A stretch of 32,458 nucleotides of DNA from contig PARP01000021.1 of NCBI GenBank assembly GCA_002711565.1, positions 7,510 through 39,967 on the forward strand. Reading direction: 5' to 3'. Positions 23,227 through 32,458 of the stretch are shown piece after piece; the first letter of the stretch is position 1; every line of letters begins with the position of its first letter. This DNA comes from Bacteroidota bacterium (GTDB lineage Bacteria; Bacteroidota; Bacteroidia; Bacteroidales; GCA-2711565). The notes below the pieces were generated by a model, which had not been told where the DNA came from, made no database searches, and saw nothing but the letters and a program-made list of their open reading frames with translations. A program made the position numbers and the translations under genes.

Positions 23227-24399
23227 ATGTACCCAAGAGTTACTGATTTCTTCAATGACATTTTTGGCACCAGCTGGAACCTTCCCATCCAGAGCTATGG
23301 TTTTTTCCTTGCTCTAACATTTGTAGTGGCTTCACTCTTAATTCGAAAAGAACTTAAGAGAAAAGAAAAAACAGGAATCGTTGAAGCCATTAAAAAAAAG
23401 GCAATTATAGGAAGGCCTGCGACCATTTCAGAGCTTCTGACAACCGCTCTAGCAGGTTTTATCATTGGATTTAAGATCATTGGATTAATATTCGATTATG
23501 ATCAGTTTTCATTGAATCCTCAAGAATATATATTCTCCCTTGAAGGAAATCTGATCGGCGGCGCAGCACTTGCGATCATCCAAACATTCAGATTATATAA
23601 GAACAAAGAAGCCAAGAAACTTGATAAACCAGAAAAAGTCATCAAACTTGTTCCTTTGTCGGAATTAACGAATACTTTAATAATTATAGCTGCCGTTTCA
23701 GGGATCATTGGAGCTAAGATCTTTCACCAATTAGAATATCCTGAAGAATTCTTTGCAGACCCGATTGGTTCCTTGTTATCATTTAGTGGTTTAACTTTCT
23801 ATGGAGGTTTAATCACTGCTGCTCTGGCCTTAACCTGGTACTGTAAAAAGAATAATATTCCATGGAGCGAACTTGCAGATGCGGTAGCACCAGCGCTTAT
23901 GATCGGCTATGCGATTGGAAGAATTGGTTGTCAGGTTTCCGGTGATGGGGATTGGGGGATTGTGAATCTTGCTCAACAACCTGAATGGCTTAGTTTCCTC
24001 CCGGAATGGACATGGGCTTATGATTATCCAAATAATGTTTTAAGTAAAGGGATCCCAATAGAAGGATGTGAAGGTATTTATTGCTACAAACTTGCAGAAC
24101 CTGTATATCCAACACCGATATATGAAACTACAATGTGCTCCATTTTCTTTGGAGTATTATGGTTTCTAAGAAAAAGGATCAAAGTTTCAGGTGTTTTATT
24201 CAGCATGTACCTGATAATGAATGGTTTTGAAAGATTCATAATTGAAAAGATCAGAGTTAACTCTACCTATGAGATCATAGGTTTCGAGATCACACAGGCT
24301 GAGATCATTTCATCTATTCTCATATTATTGGGAATAGCAGGAATTATATATTTCAAGAAAAAGAACTTACTAAATATAAAACAAGATGCCATCAATTGA
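23227..24399 (+). CDS. lgt: Prolipoprotein diacylglyceryl transferase, long form
   Basis: The 390-residue membrane protein carries Lgt features: WNLPIQSYGFFLAL, GAKIFHQLEYPEEF, LTFYGGLI (the conserved YGG), the Lgt signature region GYAIGRIGCQVSGDGDWG with the essential Arg, YPTPIYE and RFIIEKIRVN with the conserved C-terminal Arg. It moves a diacylglyceryl group from phosphatidylglycerol to the lipobox cysteine of prolipoproteins, such as the one encoded at 10866. It is ~100 residues longer than the E. coli enzyme, because of a charged insert between the first membrane segments (~38-150) and an insert after the signature. It starts one base after mtaB. Confidence 0.92.
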   Translation: MYPRVTDFFNDIFGTSWNLPIQSYGFFLALTFVVASLLIRKELKRKEKTGIVEAIKKKAIIGRPATISELLTTALAGFIIGFKIIGLIFDYDQFSLNPQEYIFSLEGNLIGGAALAIIQTFRLYKNKEAKKLDKPEKVIKLVPLSELTNTLIIIAAVSGIIGAKIFHQLEYPEEFFADPIGSLLSFSGLTFYGGLITAALALTWYCKKNNIPWSELADAVAPALMIGYAIGRIGCQVSGDGDWGIVNLAQQPEWLSFLPEWTWAYDYPNNVLSKGIPIEGCEGIYCYKLAEPVYPTPIYETTMCSIFFGVLWFLRKRIKVSGVLFSMYLIMNGFERFIIEKIRVNSTYEIIGFEITQAEIISSILILLGIAGIIYFKKKNLLNIKQDAIN

Positions 24400-25180
24400 T
24401 CTAATAGCTAAGCAAGTATGCAATCTTGCAAGAGCAACCGGGCATTTCATTAAGTCTGAATTAAATAAGGTTCAGGAATCTGATGTAGAGTCGAAAGGTG
24501 CTCATGACTTAGTGAGCTATGTTGATAAAACAGCTGAAAAAATGATCATTCAGGAGTTACGGAAACTAATGCCTGAAGCTGGGTTCATAGCAGAAGAAAG
24601 TCCTGAGCTTAAAACTGTTGAAGGCTATAATTGGATCATTGATCCTCTTGATGGGACCACAAATTTCATTCATGGAATTCCATTATTCGGGATCAGCATT
24701 GCCTTGATGCATAAAGACGAGATCATTATCGGTATCGTTTATGAAGTTATGCGAGAGGAATGCTTTTATTCCTGGAAAGGGGCACAGGTTTATTTGAATG
24801 AGAAGGAAGTTAAAGTAACAAACACAGATGACCTCGACAACTCACTTCTAGCGACTGGCTTCCCATTTTATGATTATTCCAGGCTTGATGAGTACTTACA
24901 GCTCTTCAAACACTTTATGCAACATACAAGAGGTGTCAGACGTTTAGGTTCAGCTGCTGTTGATCTGGCCTATACTGCATGTGGCAGGTTCGACGGCTTC
25001 TATGAATATGGATTAAAGCCCTGGGATGTTGCAGCAGGAAGCTTTTTGATCAAACAAGCAGGTGGTAGTGTATGTGATTTCAAAGAAGAAAACAACTATC
25101 TGTTTGGACAAGAAATTATTGCTTCAAATGGCAAACTCCACAAGGATTTAGTAGCTACAGTTCGTAAATTCTTTGGATAA
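24386..25180 (+). CDS. suhB: Inositol monophosphatase family protein (SuhB-like)
   Basis: The 264-residue protein has the Mg2+-dependent phosphatase motifs: AEES at ~70 (metal-binding Glu), DPLDGTTNFIHGIPLFGISIAL at ~85-105 and WDVAAGSFLIKQAGG near 215. It hydrolyses inositol-1-phosphate or similar sugar phosphates; related SuhB also acts in rRNA antitermination in E. coli, which cannot be judged here. Its start overlaps the lgt end by 14 bases, so translation is coupled. Some relatives (CysQ, FBPase) share the fold, but the DGTTNF motif and length favour IMPase. Confidence 0.9.
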   Translation: MPSIDLIAKQVCNLARATGHFIKSELNKVQESDVESKGAHDLVSYVDKTAEKMIIQELRKLMPEAGFIAEESPELKTVEGYNWIIDPLDGTTNFIHGIPLFGISIALMHKDEIIIGIVYEVMREECFYSWKGAQVYLNEKEVKVTNTDDLDNSLLATGFPFYDYSRLDEYLQLFKHFMQHTRGVRRLGSAAVDLAYTACGRFDGFYEYGLKPWDVAAGSFLIKQAGGSVCDFKEENNYLFGQEIIASNGKLHKDLVATVRKFFG

Positions 25181-25231
25181 AAACCGCAAAATTGGTATCA
25201 TTGTTTAACAAATTAGCCTAAAGATTCTCCT

Positions 25232-25585
25232 ATGGCAAAAGCAGAAAAGCAAAAAACAAAGGCTGTAATGAAAAAAGACAGTCCGATTAGAAGTATTTTA
25301 AAAGCGATCAGTTGGCGTATAATCGCTTCGCTAACTACATGGTTGATCGTATTTGTAATATTTAGAAGATTTACAGATCAAACCATGTCCGAAGTAATAG
25401 AAAATGCTTCGTTCATAACTGCTATTGAGGTAGTTGCCAAATTGATCTTCTATTATCTCCATGAGCGTCTATGGACGAATATCACCTGGGGTAAATACTG
25501 GCAAAAAACATATTGGAGAAGTCGTGCGTGGAAGAAAATGTATAACAAACGCAAGCAAGAAGTTGCCAAGCAGGTCAATAATTAA
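25232..25585 (+). CDS. DUF2061 membrane protein
   Basis: The 117-residue protein has a Lys-rich N-terminus (~1-22), then SILKAISWRIIASLTTWLIVFVI-like text forming a first membrane segment, ITAIEVVAKLIFYYLHERLW forming a second, and WGKYWQKTYWRSRAWK at the basic C-terminal end. The SWRIIASLTT and KLIFYYLHERLW motifs define DUF2061. The role is unknown; some relatives are fused or next to sulfate-assimilation genes, which is not the case here. It sits five bases before the NfeD gene. Confidence 0.85.
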   Translation: MAKAEKQKTKAVMKKDSPIRSILKAISWRIIASLTTWLIVFVIFRRFTDQTMSEVIENASFITAIEVVAKLIFYYLHERLWTNITWGKYWQKTYWRSRAWKKMYNKRKQEVAKQVNN

Positions 25586-25590
25586 GATCC

Positions 25591-26955
25591 ATGAGAAAAA
25601 TATCAAATATCTTGTTAGGAGTAATTTTTGGATTCATTATCCTGATTTCTCCCAGTTCACTATTTGCTAACGATAGCATTCAGAAACAGAAAGTTTACAC
25701 TTTCGATATAAAAGAGGAAATTGCTCCACCTGTATGGCGTAAAACGAAGAAAGCTTTCCAAGAGGCTAAGGAAATTGGTGCTGATCACATGTTGATTCAC
25801 ATGAATACTTATGGAGGTTTACTGGATGCTGCCGATTCGATCAGAACAATTATTCTTCAGTCTGAGATCCCTGTTTATGTTTTTATTGATAATAACGCAG
25901 CTTCAGCAGGTGCATTGATCTCAATTGCTTGTGACAGCATATACATGCGTTCAGGTGCAAATATTGGTGCGGCCACAGTTGTTGATCAAAGTGGACAAGC
26001 TCTACCCGATAAATATCAATCTTATATGAGATCTTTGATGAGATCTACAGCTGAATCATCGAACCGAGATCCCGATATCGCTCAAGCCATGGTTGATCCG
26101 AGAGTGGAGATCGAAAACGTGATTGATTCCGGCAAAGTATTAACTTTTACAACATCAGAGGCTATTAAGTTCGGATTTTGCGAAGGTGAAGCATCATCAC
26201 TTAAAGAAGTTATCTCCAAAATTGGAATTCCCGAATATGAACTTGTAAAACAGGAACTTGCACCTATCGATCATATTATTGGTTGGCTGATCAAACCATA
26301 TATTTCAGGAATTCTGATCATGCTTATCATTGGTGGAATTTATTTTGAACTGCAATCACCAGGATTAGGTTTCCCTTCAGTAGCAGCAATTTTAGGAGCA
26401 TTATTATACTTTGCACCGCTCTATGTAGAAGGCATTGCAGAGAATTGGGAGATCGCATTGTTCTTTGTGGGAGTTATACTGATCGCAGTTGAGATATTCG
26501 CCATTCCTGGATTTGGGATTGCAGGAATCTCAGGTATTCTTTTAGTCGTTGTAGGGTTAACATTGAGTATGGTTGACACACTGGATTTTAGCGACCGAAA
26601 TTTAAATATCATTCCTGTGTTCAATGCATTTTTCATAGTGATTACCGCAGCATTTCTAGCAATAATCAGTTCTATTTACCTGAGTAAAAAGATGCTAACA
26701 TCAAAATCATTTGGACATCTTGCACTTGAATCTTCGCAGGAAGCTAGTGCAGGCTTTACGATCTCTGAAGACACTTATGTTGATGTAATTGGTAAAGAAG
26801 GTGTTGCTCATACAGTACTTCGTCCTGCAGGAAAGGTTGTCATCGACAATGAGATCTATGATGCCACAGCTATCACAGGATATATCGAAAAAGGTAAAAC
26901 TGTAAAGGTCATCAAATATGAGACCTCTCAAATATTTGTCATGGAGGTAAAATAA
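25591..26955 (+). CDS. NfeD-family membrane serine protease (ClpP-like domain + NfeD)
   Basis: The 454-residue protein has a signal peptide (~1-25, SSLFAND), then a ClpP/crotonase-like protease domain (~33-220) with [16 protein letters not shown] and the nucleophile region [11 protein letters not shown] (Ser in ASAGA). Four to five membrane segments follow at ~230-365 ([46 protein letters not shown]), and a C-terminal OB-fold (~385-454; [17 protein letters not shown]). This is the long NfeD (NfeD1b-type) that cleaves stomatin partners in the membrane. No stomatin/SPFH gene follows here; instead a macrodomain gene starts on its last base (TAATG). Confidence 0.9.
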   Translation: MRKISNILLGVIFGFIILISPSSLFANDSIQKQKVYTFDIKEEIAPPVWRKTKKAFQEAKEIGADHMLIHMNTYGGLLDAADSIRTIILQSEIPVYVFIDNNAASAGALISIACDSIYMRSGANIGAATVVDQSGQALPDKYQSYMRSLMRSTAESSNRDPDIAQAMVDPRVEIENVIDSGKVLTFTTSEAIKFGFCEGEASSLKEVISKIGIPEYELVKQELAPIDHIIGWLIKPYISGILIMLIIGGIYFELQSPGLGFPSVAAILGALLYFAPLYVEGIAENWEIALFFVGVILIAVEIFAIPGFGIAGISGILLVVVGLTLSMVDTLDFSDRNLNIIPVFNAFFIVITAAFLAIISSIYLSKKMLTSKSFGHLALESSQEASAGFTISEDTYVDVIGKEGVAHTVLRPAGKVVIDNEIYDATAITGYIEKGKTVKVIKYETSQIFVMEVK

Positions 26956-27458
26956 TGAACAGAAGGATCTTCTTAGTAAAAGGTGATATTACTGAAGTTA
27001 AGGCTGATGCGATCGTGAATGCTGCTAACAACTCTTTGCTTGGTGGTGGCGGAGTAGACGGAGCCATCCATAGAAAAGCAGGACCTGAACTTCTTGAGGA
27101 ATGCAGAACATTGAATGGATGCGAAACCGGTGATGCTAAGCTAACAGCAGCATATAATCTTCCTTCAAAACATGTAATTCATACAGTTGGACCGATTTGG
27201 AAAGATGGAAATAACAAAGAAGATGAATTACTTGAATCTTGTTATCTTAAAAGTCTTGAACTTGCCAGAGCTAATCAATGCATCTCTATTGCCTTCCCAA
27301 ACATCAGTACTGGAGTATATGGTTATCCTAAAGAATTAGCTGCCGAAACTGCTATAAAAACTATTAAAAATTATGTACAAAACAATTCTCTTCCACAGGT
27401 GATCTATCTGGTATGTTTTGATGAAGAGAATTATCAAATCTGTAAAAATTTGATCTAA
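26955..27458 (+). CDS. Macrodomain protein (MacroD-type ADP-ribose binding or deacylase)
   Basis: The 167-residue protein is a single macrodomain: [19 protein letters not shown], then [35 protein letters not shown], and [17 protein letters not shown]. The [10 protein letters not shown] and STGVYGYP loops are the ADP-ribose sites of MacroD-type enzymes that remove mono-ADP-ribose or deacetylate O-acetyl-ADP-ribose. Key Asn, Asp and Gly residues are present, so activity is likely. It overlaps the NfeD stop by one base and should be translated with it. Confidence 0.92.
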   Translation: MNRRIFLVKGDITEVKADAIVNAANNSLLGGGGVDGAIHRKAGPELLEECRTLNGCETGDAKLTAAYNLPSKHVIHTVGPIWKDGNNKEDELLESCYLKSLELARANQCISIAFPNISTGVYGYPKELAAETAIKTIKNYVQNNSLPQVIYLVCFDEENYQICKNLI

Positions 27459-27484
27459 TTATATTGACCCTATAATCAACAATA

Positions 27485-29917
27485 ATGAATATTCGACGAA
27501 TCATACTATTATTGTTATTCCTAATTATAGGGCAAGTCATTTTTGCCTCAGAAACCTTTGAGTTGATACAATTGATCCATGAAAAGAATCATTTTGAGGA
27601 TTCGTTTTATAAAAAAGAAACCCAGAAACTCTTAACTCAGATCAAAAGGTCTGACCTATCTCTTAAAGAAAAGATCCACAGTCATTTAGCATTATCTTAT
27701 CTAATGCTCAAGATCGGAAACCTCAATGCAAGTAAGATGCATTTAGCGATCAGTGAGGATCTTTCAAAAGACCTTAAAAGTAATATTCAGATTGAAATCT
27801 GCATTATACATTTACATGCATTACATAAGTTCGAAGAGTTAGAATACATCGAAGCCTTAGATCTATCTGAGATGGCAATCCAGAATTCATTAAACAGAGG
27901 TCACTCAGACACACTCATTATGCTTAATGCTTATCGGAATAAAATGAATTGCTTAATGAAACTGGACAGATATCAGGAAGCTATTAATGAAGGATACCAA
28001 TCTCTTAATTACGTTCTCTTTAATAAAAGTTCGTTTTATCCAACGATAGGATTATTGTATAGTTTAATTGGAGAAGCTAACTATAAAGTGAACAATCTAG
28101 TGTTAGCGAAAAAATACCTCTATGAATCTTACTCTTATTTTGATAGGAACAAAGATATCTCGATCATCGCACACAATTACTTATACCTGGCTCTTTGCTT
28201 TAAGGAATACGGTGAAAACAAATTATATTTTGAATACATAAAACAAGCATTTTATTTATTCTCAAAAACGAAGCAGTCATTTGAGTTCTATGGGGAACTG
28301 CATCATGAGTTTGGTGAAGCTTACCATAATCTGAACCTCATCGATTCAGCAGATCTATACTACAAATCAGCCTTGGCAATAGCTGAAAAAGTAAAGTCAG
28401 AAGATCAGATCATAAAAACCAAGTTAAAACTCGCCGAATTATATCTAAATATTGGAAACCTTAAGGCAGTAAAATCAGAATTAGAGGAAATATTTAAACT
28501 TACTAGCGACCCACAGTTCAAAGGCATTGCACATCGATTTGCTGCAAGGTATTATATTGAGATTGAATATTATGAAAGCTGTTTAACGCATTTAAATTCT
28601 GCATTAGAAATTCTAGGTAAGAATAGTAGAAAGCATGATAAAAATGTTGCCGAATGTTATTTCATTCTCAGTAAATACTATTATGAAAAAGGTCAGATCC
28701 AAGAGGCGCTTAATCAAATCCAGAAAGCACTAATAGCAAGCACCATTCATTTTAAAGACACCCAATTAAACTTCAATCCTAAATATACGGATGGAGGATC
28801 TCCATTGATCTTAAGTGAATATTTACGTTGGAAAGCTGAACTATTGAATCATATAATAGTAGTGTCAAACGATCCGGATAAAAAGCATTTACTAAGTATT
28901 CAAAGAGAAACCATCATTGAGGCAATAGAAGCAGGGAATTACATTAAAAGCTCTTATGTGAACTTAGAAGATAAGTTTTTAATATCTGATAATAACAGAG
29001 CTAATTATAAGATCCTTTTGGAGAATACTCTTCAACTTAATAAGTTAAGTTTAGATTCAAAATATATTGATTCCGGATTTGAATTGACTCAGAAAAGTAA
29101 GAGTGGGATATTGACGGATCTAATGATCGATGCAAAGATTGGTGAGAATCATCTGAAAATGGACTCGCTTCTAAAAGAAGAATCTCTACTAGACCGTCGC
29201 ATTAGGGCCTTGGAATTGAGTTTAAATAATACCATCAAGACAGGCACAAGTTTAGAGATCGATTCTTTGGAAAATGAGATCTCCATCAATACAGAAAAGC
29301 TATATCAAATTCGCACAAATATCATTCTTGAAAGCAATCAATCTATTGTTCTTAAAAACTTATTGGAAAACAACTTAACAAATAATGTAAGAGATCGCTT
29401 ACAGCTCAATCAAGTTGTGATCGAATATTTTTTATTTGAAGATTTATTATACATAATTGCAATTGATAAATATAGTTCGAACATTTATAAGCAGGCGATA
29501 AGCCCATATATACTGAATGCTGTGCATGAGATCGTTCAGTATGCCAGTAAACCTTTAACGAAGTCTTCAAAGATCGATCATTCGGATTTCATGCAAGACG
29601 CAATTTATCTATACAATGTCTTGATCAAACCACTGGAATCTTTCATCCAAGATAAAGAATTGATAATAATCCCAGATAATTTGTTATATAGCTTACCTTT
29701 TGAAATACTAATTAAGGATTTGGAATTCGAGAACACAGATCTACACTATTTGATAAAGTCCAATCCTATAAGTTATGCTTATTCCTCATCGCTAATGTTA
29801 AATAATAGTGAAGCAGGTAAAGATTCTAAAAGCATATTAACCTTTGCACCTTTTAGTAAAGAGATCAAATCTGATGCAAATTTAAAGCAAGAAAATATTA
29901 AGGTATTAGAACATTAG
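27485..29917 (+). pseudogene. Exported TPR-CHAT protein, N-terminal part, ending at an internal TAG
   Basis: The 810 codons include a signal peptide (~1-21, IIGQVIFAS), helical TPR-like repeats (~50-430, for example SYLMLKIGNLNASKMHLAIS and LAELYLNIGNLKAVKSELEE), a helical linker with QKSKSGILTDL and a coiled stretch (~545-625), and the front half of a CHAT (caspase-like) domain from ~640 (VVIEYFLFEDLLYIIAID, LIIIPDNLLYSLPFEILI). The frame stops at TAG 29915-29917, then stays open for another 218 codons holding the CHAT catalytic residues. Unless read through, the product lacks protease activity. A related protein is encoded directly after it. The role of such exported CHAT proteins is not established. 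Confidence 0.85.
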
Positions 29918-30574
29918 ATTCATGAGATCGAAATCATAAAAGATCATTTTGAGAGCAAATCATTTAAAGGTAAACGAGCAAGTCTGGAGAATTTCTTATT
30001 ACACCTTGAAAACTATGACATCGTTCACCTTGCTACACATGCAGAATTAAATCCAAATAATCCAAATTACTCAAAGATCCTTTTCTATCCTGAAGATGGT
30101 AAATCCAGCCTAAATGCAAATGATATTTATGACCTGAGATTGAATACAGATATGATGGTACTTAGTGCATGTAATACAGGAGCAGGAGAGATCAGAAAAG
30201 GAGAAGGATTGATGAGTTTTGCGCGGGCACTTACTTTTGCCGGCTGTAAGAGCTTGGTTTTAACGCAATGGACAGTGGAAGATAAATCCAGTGAAAGCTT
30301 AATGAACTTCTTCTATGAATATTTATCCTATGGCTATTCAAAAAGCAAAGCTCTACAATTAGCAAAAATCAAATATCTGGAACAAGCGGAACCTCTTGAA
30401 AGTCATCCTTTTTATTGGGCAGGATATATTGTAATTGGTGATGATAGTCCATTGATCCGTAAGCATGGATTGAACAAAATTAAAAAGGAAATCGCTTATG
30501 TACTCACTGCATTTTTAATAGCACTAATAATCCTAATAATTATAAGCAGTAAGAAAAAACCCGCGAAAGCTTAG
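29918..30574 (+). pseudogene. TPR-CHAT protein, C-terminal catalytic part after the internal TAG
   Basis: This stretch continues the same frame as 27485-29917. It contains the CHAT catalytic histidine (VHLATHAELNP) and cysteine (LSACNTGAGEIRKGEG), then SLVLTQWTVEDKSSESLM and HPFYWAGYIVIGD, all well kept. It ends with one hydrophobic segment (~AYVLTAFLIALIILIIISS) and a basic tail KKKPAKA, which suits an inner-membrane anchor with the CHAT domain in the periplasm. The first in-frame ATG (30140) falls after the catalytic His, so separate translation would give a dead fragment. The sound coding state suggests a very recent stop, or read-through. Confidence 0.8.
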
Positions 30575-30632
30575 CAAAATCAATTCCAGAAATTCAATCT
30601 TTTTTAATAATTTAGAGATTCAATTCTGCCCT

Positions 30633-32458
30633 ATGAAACGCTTATTCTTCGTCTCCCTCATCCTATCCTTAAGTGTAATAAGCACTGCAGAAAATTTTGG
30701 GTCTATAAAATCAACTTATGAGTTTCGATTTATTCAGGATAGCCTTGAAACTGAGAATATACACATCTATTTTGACTCGATCATAGAACAGACAAATGAT
30801 TCAACCCTAATTAGATTTTGTATACTGCAGAAAGCATTACTTTATGAGTATAGAGACAGTTTTGCTGATCCCCAGAAGTATCTTGACATATATCTTCAGA
30901 TGCTGGGTAAGAAAGAAGAATCTCTGTTGAATAAAGCCTATTATAATTCAATAACCGGACATATAAAGTATTGGGATCAAAACTATATTGAAGCAGAAAA
31001 GCAATTGGAGACTTCAGCTCAATCAATTCTTTCAAACAATTTCAATGACAAATATTTAGAATTATATACAATATACAGATTGGGTTTCTGTGCTGTTAGA
31101 ACACAAAATTTTAATAAAACAGTTAAATACCTAACTCATATTATTAATAAACTTGAGAACAAAAGTATTAATTCTAATTACCATTTAAGGATAAGTTATT
31201 TGTATAAAGCAATAGCATACAATAGTCTTGAAAATCTAATTTTAGCAAAAAAATATTTCTATAAATCTCTGGAAGATGAAAGCAATTCAGTATATATCCG
31301 GAAGAATGCTTACCGCTATCTTGCTTCGATAAATAACAGATTAGGCATATATGATGAAAGCATTGATAATTCTAAATATGCACTTGCATCACTGGATCCA
31401 TCCGATCCATTTGACTATTCACTTTATTCCTTAATGTATAATAGATTGGCCGTCTCGTATCATTATATAAATGAATTAGATACATCAATTAAATATTATA
31501 ACCATTCCTTAAAATACTCCAATAATAGTAAGCCTGACAGGCGAATTATGACATTGCGAAATATTACAGAATTGTATTTTGAGCAAAATGATCTTGTAAA
31601 CTCGAATTTTTATCTTAATAAAACGCTTGAACTTTTACCAAAGGTAAATATCAGGAACAAAGCTCACATCTCTAAATATGTAGCAGAACATTATCTAAAA
31701 ACGAATAAGTTAAACAATGCTTTTCTCTACATTAAGGATGCAATTAGCCTAAGTAGGAAATTACAATCACCAAAGTTAAATCTTGCAGAATCTTATCTAA
31801 TTCTGTCGAGATATTATCATACTCGTAAGCTCTATAATGAGGCATTAATCAGTTTAGACTCAGTAAATTTCTATAACACCAGGCAGGAATTCGAAGATCA
31901 AAACATTTCACCTGTTTACGAAACAGCCCTCTCAAAAAGAGTGCTTTACAAGCAGTTAATATTTAGGTCAGAAATACTATCAACTCAGTTAGAGTTCGCA
32001 TCCAATGATGAGCAAAAAAAGTTATTGTTAGAAACCCAATCCCAACTTCATGCTAATGCAATAGATGTTGTAAACAAATTAAGAAAAGTATATTCTACAG
32101 AAAGTGGAAAGCACTGGATCGCTGCTAACTACAAAAACACTTATGAATTATTCTTAGAGGTCACTTATAAGCTTCATAAGCTTACAAATGATCATTCATA
32201 CTTAAAATCAGCATTTGAGCTTTGCCAGAACAGCAAATCCGGGATCTTAATGGATAGAATAAATGAAGATCGATTAAAAAACATCCATCAAATTCCAGAT
32301 AGTTTATTGCTCAAGGAGAGAAGTTTAGAAAAAGAGAAAGAACAGTTTGAGTTTGAATTATTTGTCATCAATCAATCCAATCCTGAGTCTGATTCAATTC
32401 AAATATTAAACGAACTTATTACAGAAATTGATCGAAAACTGGTTAAAAACGTTTATCA
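30633..32458 (+). CDS. Second exported TPR protein, paralogue of the preceding TPR-CHAT, cut by window edge
   Basis: From ATG 30633 the frame is open for 608 codons and runs off the right edge. It begins with a signal peptide (MKRLFFVSLILSLSVISTA), then degenerate TPR-like helices (for example AIAYNSLENLILAKKYFYKS, YESID-like and YNRLAVSYHYINELDTSIKY). At ~535-550 it has ELCQNSKSGILMDRI, matching ELTQKSKSGILTDLM in the preceding protein at the same place before the CHAT domain. A coiled, Glu/Lys-rich linker follows at the edge. It very likely also ends in a CHAT domain, but this lies outside the window. It starts 58 bases after its neighbour and is probably cotranscribed. Confidence 0.8.
   Translation, partial: MKRLFFVSLILSLSVISTAENFGSIKSTYEFRFIQDSLETENIHIYFDSIIEQTNDSTLIRFCILQKALLYEYRDSFADPQKYLDIYLQMLGKKEESLLNKAYYNSITGHIKYWDQNYIEAEKQLETSAQSILSNNFNDKYLELYTIYRLGFCAVRTQNFNKTVKYLTHIINKLENKSINSNYHLRISYLYKAIAYNSLENLILAKKYFYKSLEDESNSVYIRKNAYRYLASINNRLGIYDESIDNSKYALASLDPSDPFDYSLYSLMYNRLAVSYHYINELDTSIKYYNHSLKYSNNSKPDRRIMTLRNITELYFEQNDLVNSNFYLNKTLELLPKVNIRNKAHISKYVAEHYLKTNKLNNAFLYIKDAISLSRKLQSPKLNLAESYLILSRYYHTRKLYNEALISLDSVNFYNTRQEFEDQNISPVYETALSKRVLYKQLIFRSEILSTQLEFASNDEQKKLLLETQSQLHANAIDVVNKLRKVYSTESGKHWIAANYKNTYELFLEVTYKLHKLTNDHSYLKSAFELCQNSKSGILMDRINEDRLKNIHQIPDSLLLKERSLEKEKEQFEFELFVINQSNPESDSIQILNELITEIDRKLVKNVY

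Noticed and set aside
25201-25211. TTGTTTAACAA, resembling a Rex half-site pair
   Set aside because: The half-sites are fused with no four-base spacer, and the site lies before a DUF2061 gene; a Rex dimer needs the 18-bp spacing seen at 1149 and 17159.
27464-27476. TTGACC followed by TATAAT, like an E. coli sigma-70 promoter
   Set aside because: The two boxes are one base apart rather than ~17, and the other promoters here follow the Bacteroidota TAnnTTTG form.
7066-29917. Recoded stop codons (alternative genetic code)
   Set aside because: The two in-frame stops are different codons (TAA and TAG), and TAA, TAG and TGA all end normal genes elsewhere in the window.

Overview
The window looks like chromosomal DNA of a low-GC member of the Bacteroidota. 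The evidence is a type IX secretion C-terminal tail on the large protease, A|Q-type signal peptides, repeated matches to the Bacteroidota sigma factor -7 element TAnnTTTG upstream of genes, and TPR-CHAT proteins of a kind common in this phylum. The family-level lineage cannot be read safely; a marine or sediment organism able to live at low oxygen is plausible from the hydrogenase genes.

Region 1 (1-6890) is a [NiFe]-hydrogenase locus. The left edge holds the 5' two thirds of hoxF (diaphorase subunit of a NAD-linked bidirectional hydrogenase, minus strand), preceded by a Rex redox repressor gene. Divergently, hypF-hypC-hypD-hypE make the Fe(CN)2CO part of the cofactor. Region 2 (7000-15255) separates these from hypA-hypB. 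It holds a subtilisin-like secreted protease with an in-frame stop right after its signal peptide, a lipoprotein with GGMGGS repeats, and a tight four-gene operon (Lys-rich exported peptide, outer-membrane protein, OmpR-type regulator, histidine kinase). Region 3 (15262-17935) holds an unrecognised double zinc-ribbon protein, divergent hypA-hypB for nickel insertion, and a second rex.

Two perfect 18-bp Rex operators (TTGTTAA-N4-TTAACAA) are visible, one directly downstream of the hoxF -7 element and one upstream of the second rex promoter. Together they suggest a circuit in which the NADH/NAD+ ratio controls both the hydrogenase and one of its own repressors.

Region 4 (17936-18386) is gene-free: a short degenerate tandem repeat, a ~140-bp imperfect palindrome, two hairpins and a terminator. 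Region 5 (18387-27458) is mostly housekeeping: carbamate kinase (minus), then an SLC13/DASS transporter broken by an 8-bp tandem duplication, an EamA transporter, mtaB, lgt, an inositol-monophosphatase family gene, a DUF2061 protein, an NfeD-type membrane protease and a macrodomain protein, many with gaps of a few bases or overlaps. Region 6 (27485-end) has two tandem, related exported TPR proteins. The first is a TPR-CHAT protein interrupted by a TAG inside the CHAT domain; the second runs off the right edge.

Three otherwise well-preserved genes are each broken by a single lesion. No tRNA, rRNA, CRISPR array or insertion sequence was seen.
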